Shown here piece after piece: positions 26,701 to 34,237 of a stretch of 64,000 nt of DNA. Source of the stretch: Branchiostoma belcheri (Eukaryota > Chordata > Leptocardii > Amphioxiformes > Branchiostomatidae); NCBI RefSeq assembly GCF_001625305.1, contig NW_017804464.1, positions 1,487,431 through 1,551,430 on the forward strand. The letters run 5' to 3'. The position numbers were made by a program, and so were the translations under genes. The notes under the pieces were generated by a model that was not told the origin of the DNA, searched no databases, and saw only the letters and a program-made list of their open reading frames with translations. The number at the start of each line of letters is the position of its first letter. Within the stretch, counting starts at the first letter, position 1.

Positions 26701-27166
26701 AATTAAAACGGCGAATACGCTCTACGCAAAATGCAAAGAGCGGTCCGTCTACGCTCTACGTAGAATTAAAACGGCCGATTACGCTCTACGGAAAAGGGCT
26801 TGTGGGCCCCCATTAACGCCCTCTACAGTAAGCTCAGTGGGTTGTGCATTGTCATTGTAATCTTCAGGTCCAGCTTCAATTCCCATCACACAAGGAAAAA
26901 AATTCTTATTTTAGCCTATGTAGAAAAATATTGACAGGCAAGAAGTAGAAATTATACTACTGTCAAACATGATAATATACATAGTATAAAGTATAACGCT
27001 ATACATATAGCTGTGCACCAAATCACCCTCTCCTCATTTACAATTATATTTACCTGTAGTAAAGGCGATCTTTCAGTCTCCTCTCCAGCTGTAACCCCTT
27101 CCCGACCCACGAGAACTCCGGGTTCTGTTCCACACGGCTGAAGTAGCCTGCAGACGTCCTAGGCAT
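6719..27166 (-). CDS. ORC1: Origin recognition complex subunit 1, 17 exons, complete
   Basis: ORC1 is the largest subunit of the nuclear complex that marks replication origins and, with CDC6, loads MCM helicases using ATP. Coding exons (genomic order): 6719-6879, 10884-10920, 11595-11682, 12593-12765, 13749-13868, 19004-19153, 19749-19856, 20307-20478, 21007-21108, 21652-22245, 22774-23254, 23607-23789, 24082-24384, 24779-24902, 25146-25324, 25942-26060, 27054-27166. They total 3,207 nt, in frame, ATG to TAA. Domains: BAH about residues 15-180 (VQWYMWY core); long basic/acidic low-complexity linker about 180-695; AAA+ about 700-920 with Walker A GVPGTGKT (739-746), Walker B LLVDELD (822-828) and sensor-1 Asn in LAIANT (859); winged helix to the C-terminus. 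Human ORC1 is 861 residues; the extra length is in the linker. It is divergent from PRPF38A. The start is the ATG that opens the BAH-containing frame. Confidence 0.96.
6905..7200. repeat. Dispersed repeat C (second copy 15733-16310)
   Basis: Both copies begin with a block containing CCGAAGGAAAACATAT...GCTCAGTTTC and end with AATGTTACCT-TCTAGTTA. The interiors differ. Both lie in ORC1 introns. Confidence 0.55.
8045..8215. repeat. Dispersed repeat D (second copy 12930-13110)
   Basis: The copies share AGAAAGTYGGCAAWT, GATAARTTTGCKGTACAGAAGT and ATAAAAGTACAG blocks in the same order. Both are in ORC1 introns and neither codes. Confidence 0.6.
8547..8917. mobile_element. MITE family 3 (GGCCTAGGAAAAA ends), copy 1
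   Basis: It begins GGCCTAGGAAAAAAAAC, then TGTTTCCTGTTTCCCGACC and GACCCTAGAAAAACCTGCCG. It ends with GGAAACAGAAC...AAGGCC as an imperfect inverted copy. Copies 2 and 3 are at 10262-10598 and about 62157-62397. Confidence 0.7.
10262..10598. mobile_element. MITE family 3, copy 2, with TTA target duplication
   Basis: GGCCTAGGAAAAACAAGG at the left and CATTTTTTTCCTAGGCC at the right are inverted. TTA flanks at 10259-10261 and 10599-10601. This is the best preserved member of the family here. Confidence 0.8.
10884..10920 (-). other. ORC1: ORC1 37-nt microexon (winged-helix domain)
   Basis: This small exon encodes [13 protein letters not shown] and joins the LEEATFLQ-ending exon (11595-11682) to the TVPTMSQL-starting last exon (6719-6879). 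It has acceptor AAATAG at its 5' side and donor GTGAGT at its 3' side. It corresponds to the segment of human ORC1 that ends ALCRVQG, so its inclusion is needed to keep the winged-helix domain in frame. It sits alone between introns of about 4.0 kb and 0.7 kb. Confidence 0.85.
12236..12562. mobile_element. MITE family 2 relic
   Basis: It begins TTA-GGCCACCAATTTAAT and keeps the family-2 interior (CTTCATTTTTTCTGATT, ATGCCTGTTTTAATTTTTG...). The right end is eroded (ACTATATTGGT). A further family-2 fragment lies at 8224-8335. Confidence 0.6.
14165..15360. repeat. Intronic tandem array, about 130-160 base unit
   Basis: Seven to eight imperfect units repeat TACTTTGGCAAGACT, TACCTGCATCATTT, GATTTTGTCTTTGCTG and CTTTAGTCACAAGATTAG. 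A block starting GTTACA-ATTCCCGATGCTCTG occurs on both sides (14278-14400 and 15446-15583), so the array sits inside a larger duplication. It lies in the ORC1 intron 13869-19003. Confidence 0.8.
15362..15445. other. Assembly gap (84 N)
   Basis: The N run falls exactly at the edge of the tandem array, so the true length may be longer than 84 bases. Confidence 0.98.
16635..16835. repeat. Tandem repeat, about 55-65 bases, 3 copies
   Basis: Units contain AATCAATCAACTG followed by TTAATT-TCT. It is intronic and degraded. Confidence 0.55.
17110..17225. repeat. SINE-like tail fragment
   Basis: The block TGGAGCGAGGAAAGCCATGTGAAGTG...CACAAGGACACAA is shared with 20140-20195 and 28500-28560 (GAGGAAAGCCGTGTAAAG). 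It appears to be part of the same tRNA-derived SINE family as 19960-20275. Confidence 0.5.
17339..17420. repeat. 21-base minisatellite, 4 near-identical copies
   Basis: The unit TTTCTCAGAACCTGTTCCGAA is repeated four times with no or almost no change. It is in an ORC1 intron. Its near identity suggests recent expansion. Confidence 0.85.
17690..18135. repeat. Dispersed repeat E (copy at 44440-44830, fragment at 53385-53460)
   Basis: It shares a small hairpin (TATTCCGTATCGCC / GGTGATATGGAATA), GTTGTATTTTATTTATGTC, AAAATTTGGTGT and CAACATCAATTCCAA with the 44.4 kb copy. No transposase is visible. Confidence 0.6.
19122..19375. repeat. ORC1: 132-base tandem duplication covering the 5' edge of an ORC1 exon
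   Basis: The acceptor and first about 35 bases of ORC1 exon 19004-19153, plus upstream intron, are duplicated immediately upstream. The second copy has an intact CAG acceptor with the exon-like start at 19285 ([12 protein letters not shown]) before diverging into non-exon sequence. The copies differ by a few substitutions. Confidence 0.85.
19960..20275 (-). mobile_element. tRNA-derived SINE, minus orientation
   Basis: On the minus strand it begins GTTGTGTGGCGTAAACGG (A-box-like) and continues to TATTTCGAATCC (B-box core). It then runs into a body with GGGAAAGGCACTTTACACGA and a block ending with CCTATGCATGTTAAAGAACC. It is truncated or diverged at its 3' end. Confidence 0.7.
20492..20690. 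mobile_element. Foldback element F, diverged copy
   Basis: ATGCCAAAAAACGAGCAACTGG on the left is mirrored by CCAGTTACTTGAGTAACTG on the right around GGTAGTGGATGCTACCTGAA. It is homologous to the cleaner copy at 35437-35640. It borders the ORC1 Walker A exon on its 5' side. Confidence 0.7.
21652..24384 (-). other. ORC1: ORC1 disordered linker exons (TPAK repeats, internal duplication, poly-Asp)
   Basis: Exons 24082-24384, 23607-23789, 22774-23254 and 21652-22245 encode the region between the BAH and AAA+ domains. Visible features are repeated S/T-P-x-K motifs such as KTPAKTP, a run of ten Asp at about 23676-23705 encoded by a GAT array followed by a Glu/Asp tract, and a tandem internal repeat of about 40 residues at about 22020-22245, in which DLELE, DSDSD and KKSTRGES each occur twice. 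Metazoan ORC1 linkers are known to be intrinsically disordered, phosphorylated by cyclin-CDK and able to drive DNA-dependent condensation. That this linker does the same is inference. Confidence 0.85.
26260..26662. mobile_element. GGCCACACC-ended MITE (family 1), best copy
   Basis: About 35-base perfect inverted ends, starting GGCCACACCAAGTAAATT and including GATGACGTCC. TTA flanks at 26257-26259 and 26663-26665. It is in the first ORC1 intron. Next to it are a G10 run (26202-26211) and a short repeated block with TCTACG/GATTACG motifs (26690-26790). Confidence 0.85.
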
Positions 27167-27721
27167 GGTCACAAACTACACTGCTGCACTGGAAGCAGTA
27201 GAAGAAGTGGGGAGGGGGGCAACTCAACAAAACAGAATACGCTACAGCCACTTCCGACAGCTTAACGTCAATATCTAATCTAATCGGACCCAGTACAGGG
27301 TGGTACTATTAGATATCAGACTAGAGGGTGCTGCAAAAACGTCTCTGAAGCCGAAGATTCTTCCATTCGTTCAATAAACCCCTGGCCACACTGACCAGAG
27401 CAAAGGCTACACGGTCAGGTGGTTTAAAGAGCTCCGATTTTTGGCGGGAAAGTGTTCAATCCACAGTTAATATTGTGCCTGACGTGAAGATGTATATCTT
27501 TGGATAATATTCTGACATATAACTCAATTTAAGTCAGTTAACTATAAAATGTATGTTTTCTGATGTGCTTTCTCCTAGTTAATTGTACTTTTAACAAATA
27601 AAGAATCGTTTAGTGAGATATTTGTACCGGCACGCATAATGACAACAGAAGCCACCTATAACAAATCTTTTGCCCAAAGGTTACTGCAGGTCAGATTCTA
27701 CATCCGGGTACTGTGTCTAAC
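27167..27721. promoter_or_regulatory. Divergent (bidirectional) ORC1/PRPF38A promoter region
   Basis: Only 555 bases separate the two start codons, which point away from each other, so both 5' UTRs and core promoters must lie here unless there are upstream non-coding exons. I see no convincing TATA box next to either start. A strong E2F motif lies at 27438-27451, and there is an ETS-like CACTTCCG at 27249-27256. The remainder is unique-looking sequence without the MITEs and minisatellites that fill the introns. Confidence 0.75.
27438..27451. promoter_or_regulatory. E2F binding site
   Basis: The sequence TTTTTGGCGGGAAA matches the E2F/DP consensus TTTSSCGC/GCGGGAAA in its strongest form. It lies 272 bases upstream of the ORC1 ATG and 271 bases upstream of the PRPF38A ATG, almost exactly midway. 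Human and fly ORC1 transcription is known to be E2F-driven at G1/S, so the site makes biological sense for the ORC1 direction. Whether PRPF38A responds is unknown. Confidence 0.8.
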
Positions 27722-30700
27722 ATGGCGAACCGAACCGTGAAAGACGCTCACAGCGTCAAGGGGACAAATCCGCAGTATTTGGTGGAAAAAATCATCAGAT
27801 CGAGAATCTACGAGTCTAAATATTGGAAGGAAGAATGCTTTGGTCTCACAGGTAAGCTTTTGGATGAATGTGTTACATTGTACGACGTATTATCAGACAA
27901 GTCATGTGCGTGTTTGGGGGAGGGGGGCTAGCAGTTGCACTAAAATTATAACAAGTTACTAGTATATCTGGGTTTGCAGATACGGTGTATAGCGGAATAA
28001 AAGCTTACAGGTACTGCAGATACCAAATAGGAGCGATCTTGCATTGGTTTATAACGTAAGAAATGCAATGTACTGCAACATAATTTATTTACAGTACATT
28101 ATTTTCACTGGGCAACATTTGATATAGATTCACATAATAATTTTAGACTACACACAACCTTTTGTATTACTAGTACTAAAATACATGCATGTATTTTCAT
28201 GTTTTTATTGTTGCCCACCCCAGCGGAGCTGCTTGTAGACAAGGCTATGGAGCTGAAGTACATCGGTGGTGTGTACGGAGGGAACATCAAGCCCACCCCA
28301 TTCCTCTGTCTGGTGCTGAAGATGCTGCAGATCCAGCCTGAGAAGGACATCATCGTGGAGTTCATCAAGAACGATGAGTTCAAGTATGTCTTAGACTCTG
28401 GATTCGGGCGTTTTTGCTGGTAGTCTGATATATGGTTTTTCTTTCAATTGGTTTTTCTTTTGATGCGCACTATCATGATAATGATCATTCTGGCATACTC
28501 ATTAACACCTGAGCAAAGTGAGGAAAGCCGTGTAAAGCCTCTCCCAAGGGCACAAGGTCAGTCCCCTAATTTTTCACAATGTGACCAATTCTGCTGAATA
28601 CTGCTAGATCTATAGATGAATTGTGAAATGTAGCAAAAGTAACTGTACAAAAGCCAGTAAATGTGCAGAATCCTTGAAGATATAATTTTAACTTTGCATG
28701 TTTGTGTGTACAGGTATGTGCGCTGTCTGGGAGCGATGTACATGCGACTGACGGGATCGTCTCTGGACGTGTTTAAGTACCTGGAACCTCTGCTGAACGA
28801 CTACAGGAAGGTGAAGTGGATGGACAGCATGGGCAGTAAGTACAGCAGAACACAATGATTAATCTCCAAGCAGATATTTTGGTGGCTGCAAAGTATCAAA
28901 TTGGCCAGGCAGTATCCATTTGCTAGACAGTTAGTTACCATTTGCCACCATAGGTTGGCTTAAAAAATTGCCATGGCCTATTGCAGTTTCATCAGTAGCT
29001 TTGCAATGTCCTGGCATGTTGGAGGCTCTTCAGGAATCAATATTGCAGATAAAGTAGACAGAATGGCATTGATGTACAACACAGACTGATCACTATATAC
29101 AGTGAACTGTAGACCTAACATGTTTTGTCTTTATCTTCCCCAGAGTTGAACCTGTCCCATGTGGATGAGTTTGTTGATAACCTGCTGAGAGAGGAGCGCA
29201 GCTGTGACACCATCCTGCCCAGAATACAGGTACGCTGTAGAAAGGGAATTGAATATGGTAGGAACAATTAATTTTACATCTACATGTACATGTATGTATG
29301 TTCAGTCAGAGTAAAGTACCAGTAAAAATACTGTGTAAGTTCACATGTTGAAACTAACTGCAGAGAAGGAAAGAGAATAAAATATGACCAAAGTCTTGTG
29401 CAACTACAATTTATTCTACATACAATGTATGTTCAGTTGAAGACGGAGTACTATATCAGTAGTATTCAGTACTAATTCTTCATTGTTCCTATTCTCTAGG
29501 GTCGACATGTCTTGGAAGAGTCCAACACACTTGAACCTAGGGTAAGTTCTATTAAAATGGTGTGGTTTGATATCAGGTGTGAATGAATTCTATGCCTTTC
29601 ACCTTCCAGTATTTGTATTAATAGTTATCATCATACTTCTGATAGTTTGAAGAAATAAAGTTCTTTGTTTTCCGTCACAGGTGAGTCTCCTGGATGATGA
29701 CCTTGAGGATGTGGAGTCCAGTGATGAAGAGATGGATGTCAAGGTCAGTGTACAAAACTTTCTTCTTCTGTAGCAGTAGGGCTTCAACAGCACTTACCAG
29801 TAGACCATGGCATTTGGGCAGTATGCTGGTAAAGTTGAAACATCTACAAGACAAATCTTGTCAGAATATGCTGTTGAAATGCAAAGTAACTATTGTGGAC
29901 TAACTGAATTCAGTTCAAGCCGTAGCACTGATAAACTTCTCGTTGTTATGACCCCTACTAAGTATGTCTAATGTGTTGCTCCACTGGATGTTTGTATTTA
30001 GGAATCCAGACGGTCTCCGTCCCCCGACTATCACCGCGGCAGTTACCGTGACCTGGACCGACCCCGGCGCAGCCCGTCACCGCGATACCGCCGAAGCAGA
30101 AGCCGCTCACCGCACAGAAGGTACCGTGTTATGATCAGTCTTGGCCCCTAGCATCATACAGTTAAACTGCAGTTGTTTTTTGTGTTGTTTGTAAAAACAT
30201 GATGTAGAGACCAATGAAGAAATGAAATTTTATACCTCCTTGAAGATGTATACGACAGCTGTCTTTACTCCTGTGTTCAGCAGAAGGAGCAGATCTCCCA
30301 GGAGAAGCCCGTCTCCCCGACGGCACCGCAGCAGGAGTCCGCACAGACGCCGCTCAAGGTCACGGGACAGGAGACACAGGTCAAGATCACCAGGTAGGAC
30401 AGGGTTCATCTCTTGGTACTCAATTGTTGTGTGGTGTAATGGCAGGGTGTTTGGCTCCCAAGTTCCCAACCCAGAGGCACTGGGTTCGAATCCTGCCATG
30501 TCATTGCTCTTGTTGCCTTTGGGAAAGGCAGATTACAAGACAATCCTCACTTCATCTTGGTGTAAAATGTGTACCTGCGTGGTAAAAGGTGGTGGAAGAG
30601 GGATGGGCTCAGCCTTCAAATACCATGCGCTTGACACAGTGGATAACAACACACACAAGGTTATGGGACTACTGTTACTTTTATCTTTTGCTAGCTTTGC

Positions 30701-31225
30701 TAAAGTTACAATGTAAATTGGCATGCTAGTTGTGGATCTTAACAAACTCAAACTGTAAATGTTGTGATGTTTTCATCAGAGGACTTTCCACATTATTCTT
30801 ACCTATGTGACAAAAGAAAAATTTGAGGTGAATTTTTTTCATGTTATTCACTGGTTGTTGTTTCATTTTTGTAGCATCTCGCAGACGCCATCGCTCCCGA
30901 TCAGCCTCTCCACACAGGTGAGAAATTTGTCATTTTATTCTGGAGAGAAAGAGTAAAAAATTGTCATCACTGATAAATTTTGCTTTCTACCTGCGTGCCT
31001 ATACCATGGAAATAATCTGTAAATCTCCTTTATTTCAGGTCGTCCAAGAAGCACAAAGACCACAAGGACCACAAAGATCACAAGGAGAAGAAGAAGGACA
31101 AGAAGAGGGACAAGGACAGTCATCGAGATCGAGGGAAGGGGAAAGAGATGTCACGGGAAGAGTTAGAAATACAAGAGGCTAACGCGCTCCGTGCCAAACT
31201 GGGCATGGCTCCACTGAGACCCTAG
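27722..31225 (+). CDS. PRPF38A: Pre-mRNA-splicing factor 38A, 10 exons, complete
   Basis: PRPF38A is a spliceosomal protein of the U4/U6.U5 tri-snRNP and pre-B complex, acting in the nucleus before spliceosome activation. Exons: 27722-27851, 28224-28383, 28714-28835, 29144-29229, 29500-29541, 29681-29743, 30002-30120, 30281-30393, 30875-30917, 31039-31225; 1,065 nt, in frame, 354 residues. The PRP38 domain (about residues 5-175) opens MANRTVKDAHSVKGTNPQYL and contains GGVYGGNIKPTPFLC, close to the human protein. An acidic stretch (about 183-201) is followed by RS/RSP repeats (about 202-292), a Lys/Asp/His-rich run, and a tail with EANALRAKLGMAPL. I prefer the ATG at 27722; a GTG nine bases upstream is in frame but is not a plausible start. 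Human PRPF38A is 312 residues, so the RS/KDH tail is longer here. Confidence 0.96.
30425..30690 (+). mobile_element. tRNA-derived SINE, plus orientation
   Basis: The head carries an A-box-like TGGTGTAATGGCAGGG and a perfect B box GGTTCGAATCC, followed by a non-tRNA body (TGGTGTAAAATGTGTACCTG..., GGGATGGGCTCAGCC). It lies in a PRPF38A intron in the sense orientation. Confidence 0.8.
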
Positions 31226-31703
31226 TGTATTATACTGTGATCATGAGTGATAATGTATGTGTGTAAAGGTAAGCTTAAGAATGGAAATGTAGAAAACCAA
31301 CCAACACTTCTGAGGCAGCATGTCAGCAGAACGTACTGCACCTGCATGAAACCTGTAATGTATTATGCTTAACACTTCAGCAGAATGTCTCATACTTTTA
31401 GTTAACATCCCGTGTATAGTTTCCAAATGTTGTGTTGGAAAAGATATCGTCTGCAACAAGTAAAATTCTGATGCAACGTTGACCAAACATTCAACGACCC
31501 CCACCCCCCCAAATCAGGGTTTTGCACAGGCACAGTACATTCTTTCTGATGCTAGGATGGCTCACTGTTATCTGGTATAATATTGACCAATGGATGAACA
31601 CTAAACTATCAGTGTGAATGTTTGTAATTTCTCTCTACTAGTGACTTACGTTGACTGTTAGCTGCATTTACTACACAAAATCTGTGTTCAGGAAACTACT
31701 GAT

Positions 31704-31709
31704 AATAAA
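31704..31709 (+). terminator. PRPF38A: Candidate PRPF38A polyadenylation signal AATAAA
   Basis: AATAAA lies about 480 bases after the PRPF38A stop codon. A second AATAAA is at 31826-31831. Either could define the 3' end of the transcript. No transcript evidence is available here. Confidence 0.45.
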
Positions 31710-33051
31710 CTTGCAAAATAACAGAGTGTGTATGTGTGGATATGTCGAGTCCACTTCTGTCATACAACCAAACAGTAGTCTTGTTTTCTTGCCATTGCAT
31801 GTATTGTGTTCCAAGGACGAAAGAAAATAAATATGAACATTTTGATTCCTTAAACAAGAAATCTATACAGGCAGGATAAGCTATGATCAAGTGTCTCTCG
31901 GACATGAAAAGTTGAGTACCAGATATTTGCACATTTTGTCATGTTTGTTTCATATTCCACCAGTTCACACGTATAGCTATAAATAAAGGGCTTTGTAGGA
32001 GAAAAAAGGGAATGCATTCTTGTTTTCGGTAGGATGTGCAAATGATCACATTTATCTCAAGTTTCATATACTTTAAATAAAGCCATTACAACAAAATAAG
32101 TGCTGTAGTAGTATTTACAGCATCTGAAAAGATAAGCGTTGGTAGAAATAACCATTGCAATCACCTTATGGCGCTGTCAAAATTGTAGCGTGTTAGATGA
32201 ATCCAACTTTACTGCTCCAATTATGGTTCTGTCCCAACCTTGGCAAGAAAATGTAGGACAGAAAAATTGGCAACAGAGCTGACTACTACATGGACTGTCC
32301 CTACTTGAAGTTGCTATTCTGTTGAAGACTACAGTAGAGCTAGGTGTACGCCTTATCATCTGAGTTTTAACTCACTATACCCAAAGTTGTATGGAGTCCT
32401 TATCTGTAGGGCCTAACCAGCAAAATGGCTGCTAGAAGCATGATTTAGTCAGACTAGTGTGCATGGATGCCTAAACCCTGTCATACAGTGGAAGTTCAAA
32501 TGACCATGAAAAATCTGACACAAGTTGGATGCCTTTCACTTCAGCTATCTCAAAGTGCTGTACCTTTAATAGAGGTCTTGGAATACATTTATTACACAAG
32601 CTGGTAGTTTTTTTTTCTCTATTTCTTTGCTCTTCAGTACATACTGGCTGTAACAGAAACCTCAACAGTTTTGTATTTTCGATGGGTTAGGCCTAGGTAG
32701 CACTGTCATTTGTTTCTTGCATGTGTACAAAACTACATGTTAGATTGCTTTTAGATTGTGTAAAGCTGGAACTGTGATAAGCAACATAAAGGAATGACAA
32801 AATTATGGTAATACAAAATAAATCGATAGAACAGATAAACTCTGATGAGTCAGACATTTCAGAGTAGCATTCAAAATCTTTCGTTGTCAACCATTTTCAG
32901 TCACTGATGGAATTTGACTGGTGCTATTTGAAATTTCTGACAATTTATCCAGTTCCTTGGTTCATTTTTTATTACATGTAATACTTAACCTGGTTGTCTA
33001 CCCTTCATCCATGAAATATGGGTTGATACGACTGCTTTTCAGCAGTGCCCT

Positions 33052-33149
33052 AGCCTGGTTACCAGACCTATTTTAGCTTCCCAGTCTCTTATGTCCTGTC
33101 CAAAACGCAAAAGAGACTCAGCAGCTGAAATGAGTTTGGTAACCAGGCT
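33052..33149. mobile_element. 98-base MITE, AGCCTGGTTACCA ends
   Basis: Inverted ends of about 35 bases (AGCCTGGTTACCAGACC and its mirror GGTAACCAGGCT) with TA on both sides. It is very compact and non-coding. Confidence 0.8.
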
Positions 33150-33546
33150 AACAGCACCCAACTGCATGAAAAAATGTCTGGCAAGATTATTTCAGGAAAC
33201 ATTTAGAAATGTTGACTAACGAAACTTAAATACTCTTTTGTTACATCAAGGCTACATATTTACTCTTCTAACTGCCTTAAGGAATATTTGGCTTTTGTCA
33301 CTTTTTTTCACACTGATTTTCTTGACAACAAGAACTTTCCATGGCTTTCCACAAATACCTTCAGACAATGGTTCAAGTCACCAACAGTATGCCAACACAG
33401 TTACATGTAACAAGTTATTTCTTGAAAAAAGAACAGTTATTATTATAGCAATACTCTTCGTCATATTCACAGCTCTTGTATGACCGTTACAACACTAATC
33501 TTCAACACTACAGTTTTATCAACCCACGTTGAAAAATATTCACAAT

Positions 33547-33552
33547 TTTATT
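33547..33552 (-). terminator. Candidate polyadenylation signal for the E2 gene
   Basis: AATAAA on the minus strand, about 690 bases past the stop at 34238. I did not find a nearer canonical hexamer. It is a weak assignment. Confidence 0.3.
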
Positions 33553-34237
33553 GTGCCTCTGCCACTATGCCGCAGCCACTGTAGTTCAACCAGCATATAC
33601 AGGTTTTCCTGGACGATTGGTAAAAATATTACATCTGTTGGTCTGTAAAGCTTTCTCCAGTAGAGCACTGAAAGCAGAAGGACTTGTGACTATAGTGAGA
33701 AATTGGGTATGTTTCCAAGATGGCTATTTCGTATGATTGCAGCACTGAAATTTACTGTCACATAACTGTACATGTGCTCTTACTTTTGGAGAGATGCTGA
33801 AAGGGCCAAAAAACATTTCGATGTGTGTTAGGAGGAATGCCTACAAAAATGACTACGAAAGAGGCAACATAGCAATACACGCTTATGTTGCAATAAACTA
33901 AACACAAATCTATTGCCATTTTTGGAACTTAGAGATGTTAACTAAATGTGGAACATCGCTCACTTTTGCTGATAAGTCTATTGGAAATGGGGTCAAAATA
34001 TATTGCTCATATCTCAAGAGGGAAAGTATAATGAATATTGCACTTCTTTTAATCTGTAGCAAGGGATGTGGTGGTAAGCAGAAAGTGTATAGTCCTCTTA
34101 GAAAAATACTGAATTTCACATGACTTTCAGAGATGCCCACTCTGCTGTTGGTCAGCTATTGGTACAGGTAGAAAAGACAATGCATGAGGGTTGGGAGGGC
34201 TCCCATAGATGTTCTCTGGTTCCTTGGAGTCAGGATC

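Larger units (their letters stand above)
31226..34237. other. 3' flanks between convergent genes
   Basis: The region holds the PRPF38A 3' UTR and, on the other strand, that of the E2 gene. No exon-like frame was found. The only identifiable element is the short MITE at 33052-33149. Confidence 0.65.

Noticed and set aside
30425-30500. Functional tRNA gene
   Set aside because: A and B boxes are present, but the acceptor and anticodon stems do not pair well and the sequence runs into a SINE body.
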